Source of the DNA: Limanda limanda
Taxonomy: Eukaryota; Chordata; Actinopteri; Pleuronectiformes; Pleuronectidae
Length of the DNA stretch: 64,000 bases
Direction of reading: 5' to 3'
NCBI RefSeq assembly: GCF_963576545.1
Contig: NC_083648.1
Span: forward strand, 14,220,005-14,284,004
Every line of letters begins with the position of its first letter. Position 1 is the stretch's first letter. Shown one piece after another: positions 44,881 through 56,900 of the stretch. Both the position numbers and the translations under genes were made by a program. The notes below the pieces were generated by a model. That model did not search any database. It was given only the letters and a program-made list of their open reading frames with translations, and had not been told where the DNA came from.

Positions 44881-45654
44881 AAACAAACGCAAAAAACTAA
44901 GTAGGAAAGGTGAAACTGAATTGCAGTAACTTATTTAATCAAAGTAGTGAAGAAAACAGGCGGAATGAATAATTCACCTAGGCATTCTGAGTGTTTATTC
45001 ACAGAGCCGTCTCAAAGTTTCTTCTGGTTCTTCTTGTTCTAATGAGGTATCCACTAGTGTCACTTTTTCTCGTTGTGGGTTTAAGATCCAAGATGTTACT
45101 TTCATTTATAGTTTTTTATGTATTTATCTTAAAATGTGTGCTTTGTCATTGTGTTTTCTATATGCATTGTGTTGGCCATGCCTTTATTTTCCCCGACGCT
45201 GAAGAAAAAATGTTTCTTATCTAGCCTTTGGGCCACAGACTAAAAACAGATCCAGCATTCAGGTACCACTGGGTTTCGAATAACCTTTACTGCGATGAGA
45301 GTGTTCAGGGGTTCTGTTTGAAGTAAAGCTGGAAAACAGCTGAGGTGCCTCTATAAACCAGTCCCAGAGGACTTCTTTCTCCACCTTTACCTTTCTCCCT
45401 CTTCCCTTTCTACCTGCCATCCTCTTCCTGTCAAAGCAATAGGTCAGATATTGATTAACTCTGAGTGTGTGTACCTAGAAGCTGTATGCAACAAACCATC
45501 CTCTGTCTGAGTTACCACCACACATCTCTGTTTTATCATCAGCCTCCCTCAAGGCAAAACACTCACTCAGAGATCTTGATAATCTGAGTTCTATCCGATA
45601 CACACCCCGTCAGTCTGATGTTGCCTAAAACGGTCTGATAATTACAGCCATGAA
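44881..45654. other. Unique noncoding sequence
   Basis: Nothing recognised. Confidence 0.4.
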
Positions 45655-45860
45655 TGGTAAATGGACTGCTTTTTATGAAGCACTTTCTAGTCCCTATGAC
45701 CACTCAAAACACATTGCTTGTTCTATACATAGATCGCTTCTGTAATACACACACTCTGGCTTACTGATGACACATCAATAGGGGCTATTCGGGGTTGAGA
45801 ATTTTGCCCAAGGTCTCTTCCACATGTGGAATGGATGAACTGTGGATCGAACCACTATCG
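45655..45860 (+). repeat. TAAATGGACTG fish repeat, second copy
   Basis: GGTAAATGGACTGCTTTTTATGAAG at the start, a CCACTCAAAACACATTGC-like block, then GTGGATCGAACCACTATCG near the end. Same block order as 18990-19255 but more decayed. Confidence 0.55.
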
Positions 45861-46157
45861 AGCATCAATGAATTTTGTATGCTCTGGAATCTCGGTATTT
45901 ATTTGAAAGTGATTGCATCAGCAGAGAAGCTAGCCTTTGGGTGCTTGCAGCAAAATGCCCACACGCAAAAATACAAAAAAGCAGTGCAATGCAGTAACCT
46001 CATGTGCAACCCTTGTACAACACTTACAAATCAATATGGCAACACAAGTTGAGTATAATCACATTTAGAAAATCAGCGCTCGTTAACCACTTTGGGCTTT
46101 GGTCACATAAAACGGCCTTAGAAAAGTGCAAGGAAGATGTTAAAGGACTTTAGAGGA
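45861..46157. other. Short unique spacer
   Basis: No feature recognised between two repeats. Confidence 0.4.
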
Positions 46158-46449
46158 ATCACAGTGGTTCAGTGAGTAGCATAATCACCTCACAGCAAGA
46201 CGGTCGTGGGTCTGAGGCTGAGCCAGCAGGAGCTTTTCAGTGTATAAAGACACACAGGGTAGGTGAACTCAAATTACCCGAGGCTGTGAATGTGTTTTGC
46301 TGTCTATATGAATTATCTCTGTAATGGAATAGCATCCAGCTTGGAGGCCAGGTTGCAGCTGCCTTTCACTAAACACATGTGGGGATAGACTCCAACCCTC
46401 CACGACCCTGGAATGGATAAGTGCTATAGAAAATGGACAGATGGATGAA
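46158..46449 (+). mobile_element. tRNA-derived SINE, near full length with tail
   Basis: The head has an A-box-like CAGTGGTTCAGTGAGTAGC and a B-box-like GGTCGTGGGTCTGAG. The body then runs through CTCAAATTACCCGAGGCTGT and GGATAGACTCCAACCCTCCA to GGATAAGTGCTATAGAAAAT and a GATGGATGA tail. The CAGTCCAAAGACATGC block is lost. This is the most complete plus-strand copy and ties together the head-only and tail-only fragments elsewhere in the window. Confidence 0.75.
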
Positions 46450-47459
46450 ATCGTAAGCAGCACAACAAAAACGCTAAAGTATATATTTTATGGCTTTCTT
46501 ACAACGGTAGGGACGTATTTCTTGTTCATCCAACATGAGGTTCGTTCATTTGAAAGGGGGGGGGGGTCCATCAGAGACAGAGAAAGCAATACAACCTGGC
46601 TGTCTCTCTTAGCAAGCAATAAGTCCACAGAATTAGTAAAGATTTTCCTCTCACGTTTGCACAGAGTCTTATTCCCACTCAGACCAAAGAGACAGCAGAG
46701 GTGTTGATGAGCCATGTCATCCCAATTAGGCCAGCACCAAAAAGCAATCTGCTCTCGATTGTTAACTGAAGAAAATAAGGGTGGAAAGGCGAGACAAAGC
46801 CCAGAGTGAACTAGAGGGAGGTGTTGATAAGGAGTGGACTACTGAACAGAGAATCATTTCTCTAACATATGCTACCACACAGTGTAATCAAATTGATTGG
46901 ATTGGAGTTTATTTTTGTCCGAGCACAATTTGTTGTTTAGTAGTAGCAGAATATGGCCAAATAACACATTTGAATCCTTTTATATTTTCGTTGAATAATC
47001 AGCATGTCAGGCTTTTGGCATAGAAAAAAACTAGTTTCATATAATACATCTGATTCTGTAATAAATTAGGCTATATGCATTACATTGATTGAAGCATTTT
47101 GCCTTGGTAGTAAGGGGACATTAATCAATAGATTTTCAAATACTGCTGAATGTATACGTTTCTACCTCATTGACTATGTTAACATTGACAGCAACATTCC
47201 AAATATTGACCTTGTTCAAGACATTATTACAACTATGATGTTTACATGAGTTGCTAGCAGACAATCAACTTAATATTCCGGTTTACATGTAGCAGAGCAT
47301 ACTGGGATTATGTTTACACTCAAATCCAGGCCATGCATTGTCAAGCAGTTGGTAACTGTTGTATGTTTAGGGCGCGAAATGCTGCAAAAACATAATCTAA
47401 TATAAACATAATATTGTTTATATAATGTAGACAAGTAAGACATGTCTACATTATACAAT
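46450..47459. other. AT-rich unique sequence with a hairpin
   Basis: An 11-base G run at 46556-46566 and a perfect 12-base inverted repeat at 47422-47454. No supported gene. Confidence 0.4.
47422..47454. repeat. Perfect 12-bp inverted repeat (hairpin)
   Basis: ATAATGTAGACA and TGTCTACATTAT flank a 9-base loop. The stem is AT-rich and short for a microRNA precursor. It may be a decayed element end or chance in AT-rich DNA. Confidence 0.7.
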
Positions 47460-48540
47460 TAAGGTTGGAATACTCCACACATCTTAGTTTGATTAGTGCT
47501 TATTTGGAGTATGACCTTATTGGGGTTGAAGTTATTATTAAGACTAATAAATTAATATCAGAATATTGGTTTCTTTGGAAACGCGCCTACTATCATGGGG
47601 GGGGGGTCTTGGTAAGAAATATTTATTATGGTTCAGTGCAACATTCTCTATTAATGTCAATCAACAAACTAGCTCTGCTATCCAGCTGTACAGATCTTGC
47701 TGACCAAACACCTTCAGCAACTAAAAGTAAAAGGTCAATCACTGACCGTGAGCCTGTCAACTTGTAATTAAGGGTTTAATATCTTTATAATAATAAACTG
47801 TTCTTCACGGGCTATGGTTCTTACTAATAATGTATCATTAGTCATAACATTATTTATTGAAAAGAGTATATTGACATTATAAACATAGGAACTGCAGCGA
47901 GATATTGAGGACCTCCACCAAGACTTTAGATTAAGTGGGTTATAATAAAGTATGAATTCCTTTACACTTGTTATTCAAGCAGATCGTCGTCTAAGGCTCT
48001 ATTAAGTGCTGGAAATTTAAACAGCCCCATCAATCATCATGCTGATGTGATAGAACTTATCAATCAGATGTATAAGACATCATTTTATTATTTCCACTGC
48101 ATGTTCTGCTTCTTTATTCAAGACCATAACTGATCATTGGCAGAGGGTGACTGGACTCTCCTTGAAAACTATCAAACTTTAAGGATTTCCTCCCAATTTG
48201 GAGGAAAAATTATTGATATGGTCTTTACTTTTACTGCCATGATTCATCGCTGTTGCTTTGGGCTGGTTCTGATTTATTTTTCTGCCAAGAAATACTACAT
48301 TCTCCCTTCTATTGATGTATATACTGACTATATTGACATGCATAACATTTTAAAGTCCTTGTATTTAATTGTTAACCGTGGCCTCAAATGCAAACAGAAG
48401 CAGGCCAGACAGGGACTGGTAAGATTAGATTTTAGATACAATAAATCAATTTCCAGTTTGACCTTGACTGAGGTTTTCATCATTTACCAATCTTTAGAAA
48501 GAGACAAAAGATTTACACACCGTATGCAATGAAATGAATC
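47460..48540 (+). other. Unidentified segment, possible decayed coding relic
   Basis: Two plus-strand open frames (47465-47767 and 48137-48532) are separated by about 370 bases in which short open runs switch frame. One of these, near 47890-47945, has a charged, heptad-like composition, and a hydrophobic run appears in another register near 48180-48330. This could be a frameshifted remnant of a transposon or retrovirus-like gene, or chance openness in AT-rich DNA. No catalytic motif, long terminal repeats or primer-binding site were seen and no family is recognised. Confidence 0.2.
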
Positions 48541-49269
48541 AGATAGTTATTCTGGATGGTTGCCATTGCACTTCTGTGAGTATGTTTTAATTATTTGTGA
48601 CCTCCTGGCAGGGTGAAATAACAAAAAGACAATTTTGCATTCAGAGGCTTTGGCTCGCTGTCATGTAACAGCCACAAATACACATTTTAAGAAGGCAAAT
48701 GACAGGTTCAAAATTGTATGGAGAAACCACATAGAGCAAGCATTGTTAAGAGGCACCCAGTGTCTGAAGCCACAGAATAATATGCATTATTCTTGACTTT
48801 TTATGTGACCTCCACATGTTTACTCTAGTAAAAACTGTATCAAGTTGATATAAAATTGGTGATGCAATGTTTCTTTCCTAAATTGTCTTCACCTCGATGA
48901 TCTACCAAAACAATCGATACTTTGAAGTGCATAAATTGAGTCTGTATTGAGGGATGTCATGTTGATGTCATGGCATGTTTTTTCTACTTAACACTTCCAT
49001 GTGCACTTATGGGACCGCAGAAAGGAAACTCATTGAATATGCATTCCTAGTCTAACACAGACACTCTTTGTACCGATGGTGAAGTATAAACAACATTTGC
49101 AAATTTCTTTTCAGGCTGAGCGTTTAGTCTGTTCTTGAATGATAAAGCGGCCATCAGAAAATACTTTTCTGGACAATTTTAGCTCATATTTTGGGTCTGC
49201 CATGAATAAATAATGCAATGCTTTTATGTCGGTAACAGTGAGGAGTCAAGCCACGGTTGAGCGGAGAAT
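48541..49269. other. AT-rich unique sequence
   Basis: No feature recognised. Confidence 0.4.
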
Positions 49270-50225
49270 TCATTTAATTAAAATGTTTCTTTGTATAGTG
49301 CCAAATCACAACATACATTATCTCAAGGCACTTTGCAGAGTCAGATTGAGTCCTCACAGTATTACAGAGAAAAACCTAACAGTTCCAACAATGACCAAGT
49401 ACTTTTAGAAAGTGGAGAGTTACGATTTCCTTTCAACTGCTAAAAAGCTGCAGAATGAGGACAGAGCGAGAGGTAAGAGAAGAAAAGAACAAACTAAGTG
49501 AAAACTGCTCAATGCATCGTGGAAGCTCCCACTGCAGTCTAGGCCTATAGAAGAATAACTAAGAGGTGGTTCAGGGCTTTCATGAGCCTGCATCAACGAT
49601 TACACAACCTTAAGGTAACATACATAGGGTGAAAAGTATTGTCCCCATCACAAAACCCTGTGGAACTCCACTGCATTATGTGGTGATTTACTTTAACAAA
49701 AACATTTTTTTTTTCATTTCTATTTGAAAGGGAGACATTCCACATTTTCTTTTCCTTAGTCGCCATGATGCTTGTCAGCGAGGACACATAATAGCTACGT
49801 GTGTCTTTTGTTCAACCTGACAGGCATTACAGCCCGAGGGGAAAACCCTAAATGACATGTTAATCTACTATTTAACTTTAGTTCTATTTATCACAGAAAT
49901 AAAATTGCCGTCATGACATTATTTATTTTTTATATGATTTTTTTTTCTTTTATACAGCCAAAAGATGGGAGACCAGAGATCAGTCCATTAACTGAAGCCA
50001 TGGGAAGGCTGTGCTGTTTCTGTGCTATAATATACCCTGATAGAAAATACCATTCCTGCACAAATAATCATATAAATGCATTACATTTTTTCGAGGAGTT
50101 AAGAAATGAAGGCACCTGATCCAGGTTGATAGTTGGCTAAAACATCTTGGTCAAGAGTGACATTTTTAAAAGAGGATTAATCACTGCAACCTTAACCTGT
50201 GGTACATCGCCTACAAAGGGTAAAT
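49270..50225 (+). repeat. Dispersed teleost repeat of about 1 kb
   Basis: Begins near TTTCTTTGTATAGTGCCAAA and CTCAAGGCACTTTGCAGAGT, then has GTCTAGGCCTATAGAAGAAT with AACTAAGAGGTGGTTCAGGG, CCCTGTGGAACTCCACTGCA, and towards the end AGAGGATTAATCACTGCAAC with CTGTGGTACATCGCCTAC. This series of blocks is remembered from a long, very common percomorph repeat. No terminal repeats or intact frame are seen. The acceptor-like T tract at 49930-49960 and the frame after it fall inside this repeat. Confidence 0.6.
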
Positions 50226-52849
50226 ATACAGTATTTGTATTTGAGAGTGATACAGAGAATGCGTGCTTGTGTGAGGTGTGTTTAGTGGTTGCAGCTGGAC
50301 TGAGTGTGATATTGATGTGCTGTTAGCACTACCAGGGAGTTGCAGTCTCATCAGAGTATGCCAGGGGATTAACAGACTCAAAAAAGCAAACCAGGGAAAC
50401 AAAGAAAAGGCACGGAGCACATCTCTCATCCAAATCCCTCTGCTCTCCTACCCTCCCTCCCAGAATGAGCCATCATTTAAAGGCAAAAAGCATTATCTTC
50501 ATGTGAGACAGCTGGCTAGGTCAGACGCAGTGGAATTATTGATTAGTCTTGATTTTATTTAATGACCTGCTACTGTGCACAGTTTTCAAATGAACCCACA
50601 TTTGGAATGACTTTCCACATGATTACACAGTTGGCACAGTTGAGGTGGTTAAGCACGTCTAGTTGTACATGCCTGCCTCTACTGTTCACTAAATCACTTG
50701 TCATGCTCCAAACAGCTGCACATTATGGGTGTGAACACAAACACACAAGCAGTGAATTACAGGCCCCAGATTCCCACCCATCTTATTGTTTCATTAGGCC
50801 AAGGACAAGCACAATGTATGGATGGATGTTTCTTTTTTGTTCCAATTAATTGCCACATTGTTTGCATTTTATGTGGAATCTCTTAAGAGTTTAATTCATA
50901 TGAGGAATAAGTCTCTCTGCAATGCATTGTTATACCAAAAGTAATGATTAATTTGAGCCGATTGTTTTCACCATGATCAACAACAAGAAAAAGACCCGCT
51001 CAAATCTGACCTGAAAAAATCAGCTGCAAGAAGCAATGTCATCACTACCATTTGACATCAGATGCCTTACCAAGGATATGCAGTTCCACTAATCACATTG
51101 AGGTACTCTTTTTGTGGTCGATAGATTAGCATGACTTGCGAGAGAATATATTTCCTATCACTTCCTAACCGGCATTGAACATTGCAATGTGTTATTGTGT
51201 AGGGGAGGAACCTGTTTGAAATATATGCGCACAAGTGCCATGAGTGCATGAGACCATATTGTATGCATGTACACACAGATATACTATATAAAAATAAACT
51301 TACTTCTTGTCCATGGGTGTGTTTGTATCTGGTTAAAGCTCTGAGGTGTTTCTGCACAGTGGGAGAAATACGTTCAGCGCGGGGGCACTGTCAGAGGCTC
51401 GACGTAAAAGGCAGATCTCAGCCTCCTGCCAGGCACCACCCGAGAAAGCTGGGAAGAGGGAAAGACTTTAGAGGGTGGGATTCAGTCCCAGGAATCCACT
51501 CTGAACCCACATTAAAGACTGATGATGCCAGACCACAGCAGCCTTGAAGATCAAATAGAGCGAAGATGCAAGCTGTGAATGTGGAAGGTTTTGCCATGCC
51601 AGTGTTTAATTATTGACATTTCCAGCGCTGCGCAGTCGGTTTTGTCAACTCAGCAAGAGAAAATACACTTACATTTAGCTTTAACCCAATTAGTTTCATC
51701 AGACCGAGGCATGTCTGTGCTGCAGTCATGATGAGCTTGCTGTAAATAAAGTTGTAACGTATTTACATGATGTATTTACATATGTATTTTCGTACAGACT
51801 AACATTTCTGGGTGGGATACGTCTAGTGCCTGTGTTATGCAGAAAGAAAATAGAGCTTATTCAACATCTAGCTTGTCTTTGTACTTTCAAATGCATGTAA
51901 TCCTTTTTACTCCTTGATAAACTGTATGTGGCAGTCAAAGAATTTAAGACATTGAAGCTTTTGTGAAAGACTCCCCTCTTAAAAAGGATTGAACCCTCCA
52001 GTGTCAGAGCTTTGGACATCGTGTATACAATATCTTCGCCTCAGTTCCTTTTGACTGACAGCTGACAAGGTTTTCCCTGCAGTCTGGGGTCTAAGAAGCT
52101 CAGATCCCTGGACACCATAATCCTAATATAATTCCCTGTGTGCTGTAAAAGCCTGTTGCACTCTAAAGCAAATCACATTAAGGTGCGAGGGGTTTTAGAC
52201 ATGTGCCTCCATCCCATGGAGCAGGAACAGCATGTGGTCAGCTCATGTGTCATTTCTTGTCGACAGCTCTCTGACTGACACCCAGGGAGAAAGTAGCTCC
52301 CTCATGCATCTGCTCCTCCAGCTGAGAGAGCGATGGGATACTTTGGTTTTCCCAGCTGAGATTAGAAATTCATAACTTCAAAAATGTGTAAAGACCATGG
52401 TTAATAGCAGACTAAAAAGAGAAGGTCAGGATGCAGAATTAATATAACACACTCCAACGATGAGGTACAGGCTCAGAAAGCCAGTTTTTCCATTAATTTC
52501 ATGGTTAAACCTTATTTCATACACTTTGATCAACTGGTAAAGGTTCAACGACAGAGCAAAATACAGATTTAAAATTTATTATTTCAAGAACAAAATAATC
52601 TCAATGACGAAATGTATGCAATTTCGATAAACCCCAATAATTTATGGATATTTTAGAAGTTTCTTTTCTGGGATGCCATTTACTGGCATTTGATATTGGA
52701 GTACAGTGGCATACACTGGAATAAGCTACAGTTTAATGACTCGTTGAAAAAAAAAAGTGGCTGTTTTTGTCTTTTATAACAATTATGACTTGCACCCACC
52801 ATTTTAAACTAGAATATATTTTTGCAAATTAGTAGCCTCTCCACATCAC
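50226..52849. other. Unique noncoding sequence
   Basis: No supported gene. A GC-richer piece at 51360-51545 follows an acceptor-like TTTCTGCACAG and is open in two frames, but no product is recognised. Confidence 0.4.
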
Positions 52850-53095
52850 CTGTGCGTCATATCATATAATACTATTCACATGTTCGTTTTTGCCTCATCT
52901 CAATATCACTTAATACTTTTACATTCTCCTGCAATCATTCTGCACTTTACTGAATTTTCTTTTTCTTTACAACAATTCTATAGTGAAAGGTGTATATTAT
53001 GTTAATATTTTTAATATTTTGTTTTTTTATTCTGCTTACTAAAGAATTTCCCAAGTTTGGGAACAATACATATTAATCTAATCTTATTTAAATGA
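52850..53095 (+). mobile_element. LINE 3' UTR relic
   Basis: AT-rich sequence containing TCTGCACTTTACTG, TTTTTTTATTCTGC, GAATTTCCCAAGTTTGGGAA and ATTAATCTAATCTTA. This is the order seen at the 3' ends of many fish non-LTR elements, where GAATTTCCC...GGGA...AATAAA precedes short tandem tail units. No ORF2 part is present, consistent with strong 5' truncation. Confidence 0.45.
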
Positions 53096-53840
53096 CATAC
53101 AACATTTACACATAACTTTATTAAATACATTCAATGTAAAATATATAAAAGTATGTATGTAAAATGTATACAAAAGAGTGTGAATAAACCAAATCTCTCA
53201 AGTAATCAACTCAAAATGATAGGAAACTTAATTTGAACTTGCCTAATAAAGTTACATAAAAAATGTAAATACAAAGTTAGTTTTTTTTTATGCAAAAAGT
53301 ATTCTGTGAGGAGAGCTGTGTGCGTCAATGAGTCAAGCAACGTGCAACTCAGGAGTTTGCTCAATAAAATATACAGGAACATTGAGAGTTGTGCTGTGAA
53401 ATCATCTTTAAAGAACTGCATACCGTTCAAAACCTGCCATTCTCTGTGTAGGTTGATAGTTCAAAGGTTGTTTCCTGTAGTGAAGGGGATTTTTGAAAGG
53501 AAGGCCAGACATAAAAGAAGAGAAAAAGCTGTGTGAGCACAGCCAATAGTTGAACTATACATACGTTGAGTCAGACCAGCTGTGAAACAAAGCTGCAGAA
53601 TATAATGCTGACTTCAGCATCTATTATTTCGTAGTCAGGACTACAGAGTACTGACAAAATCCTGCTAATCAACAGAGATGCAAAGCAAAGATAAGCATTG
53701 GATTCTCCTCCACACAGCTAGCAGAAGACCGTAGTCAAATATTCAATGCTATTACTTTAAGCAGAGACAGCTAGATTGAAAGTTTGCAATTCCGAAAATT
53801 ACGACCAACCAGTCACAAATGCAAATTTAATGTCTAGCAA
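53096..53840. other. AT-rich unique sequence
   Basis: No feature recognised. Confidence 0.4.
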
Positions 53841-53991
53841 CCTGCCGAGGGTGTACGTCGCCTCTCGCCTGGCGTCAGCTGGGAATAACTCCAGCTCCTC
53901 TTCTTCCCTAATGAAGGCGGAATGATAAGCGGTTTAGATAGTGAATAGATGGATGGATGGAAGGATTGATGCACGGATGGATGGATGGACA
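53841..53991 (+). mobile_element. tRNA-derived SINE, 3' half with (GATG)n tail
   Basis: CCTGCCGAGGGTGTACGTCG, CTCTCGCCTGGCGTCAGCTG and AATGATAAGCGGTTTAGATA, then an imperfect GGAT/GATG tail to 53991. The promoter half is missing. Confidence 0.75.
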
Positions 53992-56900
53992 GACTGAAAG
54001 ACACAGTTTCAGCCGTTCTGGAATGGTGAGCTATCTATACTACTTTTTCTCAATATGACAATGTCACCTAAAGTAACCTTGAACTTCTCTATTTAAATCA
54101 CTGCCCTGACGTTACATCCCGAGTTTAACAGGTGTTACTTTGGTTTTTAAAATATCTCCATAGCCCCCAGCACTGTACATCTGCTTGGCCTTTTCAAACT
54201 TGATGTTGTGTAAATGTACTCATCCTCTCAACAGTTAGATTGCAGAAAACATATGGTCTCGTGGCCACAGCTGCTGCCTAGTTCAGCGCTGTCATGGTTC
54301 TTTTCAACAAATAAACCCACAGAGCTTAAAATATGTGGGCTTCACCTCCGAGTTGATGTGCACAGTATATTTTAGGCTTTCTTTTTCCGTCTTTGCCCAC
54401 TTTTTTATCCTCCTAAAAAAAAAACTGAATGACCTCCGTGACCTCTATCCATGCCAGGCTGTTTATTTTGCATCTGCATCAGCTTAACCTTGTCAGTCTC
54501 CAGCCTTATTACCAACTCCGCTTATTCCATATATTGCTAGTGCATGCAGATGGAGAATGTTCAGCAAACTCAGTCAGGCATAACTAATCACTCTCGCAGA
54601 TTGGTTCCTGATTTTGACAGGTAGCTCTGGTGGCCTGAGTGTATGATTATGTGCATAAATATCGAGGTGGGCACAGGTTGCCATTGTTCTCGCTGGTTCT
54701 CAAAAAACAGACTCGGAGGCAGGGTCACAATATGAACCCACATTTTTTCCCCACCTGCTGGACATGTGTTTTAAGTTTCTCAAAATATAATATGAGAAGT
54801 GTTTTGGAAATAACTTTTTTCCCCTGGGGCAAGAATTCTCTCATTTCCATTCTGGTTTTAAAGGAGTTATACGTACAAGGACGTGTGGTGTTCTTGTGAG
54901 GGAAATAATACATTAATTTGAGCTACAGTACAATCACACTGCAATTACTCTCAATTCTCATAAATTCAATGTGGAATTGTAAAGGAATTCAAAGCATTTC
55001 TTTGAAGAATTGATTTGATTAGTCTCGCTGAGTGATTGTTGGGGAACCAGGGCTCTGGACTATTTCTCCAGTGTTTTGTGTCAAGCGCCCAAACACAGTC
55101 TCAGATAGTGTAGAGATTCTGTCATTGATGCCTTTAGATACAAGATACAGACTGTGGCTGTCTCAACGAAGACAGAAAAGAAATTCCATTGGGAGACATT
55201 AGTCTGCATCTCCCTTCTTCACTGCACAGTGGCTCTTCTTAGTATGGCTCCAGCCTGACAATTCAAACCCACTCTCCGTTTCCGTGCACTGAGCCCGGCA
55301 GCACTACAGTGTTTCTAAATGCATGTGGTGGTCTCAGCGGCCCTGACTGTAAATGAGTCCCATGCAATGTTGCACATCGCTTAAAGAACAATAGCCGAAA
55401 AATCACAGTTTTCAATTATTAAAAGGCATTGGGTATTTCCAAGGTCTCATATTTTTCGTTCGTGGGAGTATTTACTTGTAAGGAAACTGGTCTGCTGAGA
55501 TTTAGCAATAAAAGCATGATGTCTATGCAAGACAAATTGACCCATTTCAATTTATCACACAGAGGAAGTGCAATTTTCCTAGTTTGCGTCTGTGATGGGA
55601 ACTTTTGATAGAGGAAGATAATGTTTCCCGAGCCACGTTATATCACAGAAATATCGTTTGGGTCAAGTTGACGCAGTAGTAGGTCTATCTGCAGCCAAGC
55701 ACTTCAGGGAAACAACAAAAGTCGTTTTCATTCCCTCCTCTTCTCTCTTATCAGACCTCAATATATTATCTAACAGCAGTCAATTCTCCAAGAGACCTTC
55801 ACTAAGGACAAAGTGTGGGGGTCCTAGCATCATTACACTCCCTCGAAATCAGGGAATGCACCACTAAGAGTATCTAGTTCTCTGAGTAAAAGATTGAGTT
55901 CTGAGAAGGACCTGGAGGGAATCAGGAAAGTGCAATACAATGTTGGCCAGGTGACAATAGAAAGGGAGAGCTGCCTTAAAACTATTCACCCAGTATAATT
56001 TTCTACAGCCTCATTCAATGTGTCACTCACCATCAAGATATACATCATACAGTTTCATGACACCTTTAATATAATATCTTAATACGATAGCAATAGCTCC
56101 TCACTAACAGAATAATGCCAACTTACTATGAGAACTATCAAATGTCTTCTAAATTAAGATGTGAGTGAGGCAAGAAATCACACATTGCAAATGACAATTT
56201 TTTTATCCCTCACTCTCGCAATGATACGTGACATCCTGACAGACCAAAATCATTTAAACAACCAGACCAGAGTTAACCTTCCTGTTATGTTCAGTATCAC
56301 ACTCAATGTTTAACATTCCTATATTGGTGCTTTACAATTTATTTTTGATTCCAGATTTAGCATAGTTATGTTTCATTTAAAGTTAGATTTAATTTTAATT
56401 GTCATAATTGTCTGACCCCAAGGATAAAGGATGACTTGTACATGCTAAGTTAAAAAGCAAATATATAAAAGAAACTAATAGTTTTTGCACAGCCATTTTT
56501 GTTTGGCTTGATTTGCTTTGGCTGGCCCTAAGTCGTTTGCTTGTGGGTGAAAAATAACGAATGACAAAATCCCCGTGGGCAGAACAGCATACTGTACCTC
56601 TGAACACAAGTCAACATGCTGAATCAGCTGGACGGCTGTCAAAAGGCCAAGTGAGCAGAGCGGCACACACTGCCAGAACCACACAAATGGTTGGCTGTAC
56701 ATGGCCCAGTGGCACCAGTGCCTGGCCGGGGCTTGGTGTGTAACAGCTTTGAATGTATTGAGGAAACTGAATACAGCGTTTCAAGATGGCACCTTTCTCC
56801 TTCCTGTGATCGCTGCTCACCCGGTGCATATGCATGAAGGGTTTTATAAGCTTCTGCAGTTTTCTGTGTTGTAGGACTACGAGTGTTCACACGTGAATCT

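Noticed and set aside
49913..50119. T-rich acceptor followed by an open frame
   Set aside because: Lies inside a dispersed teleost repeat (49270-50225).
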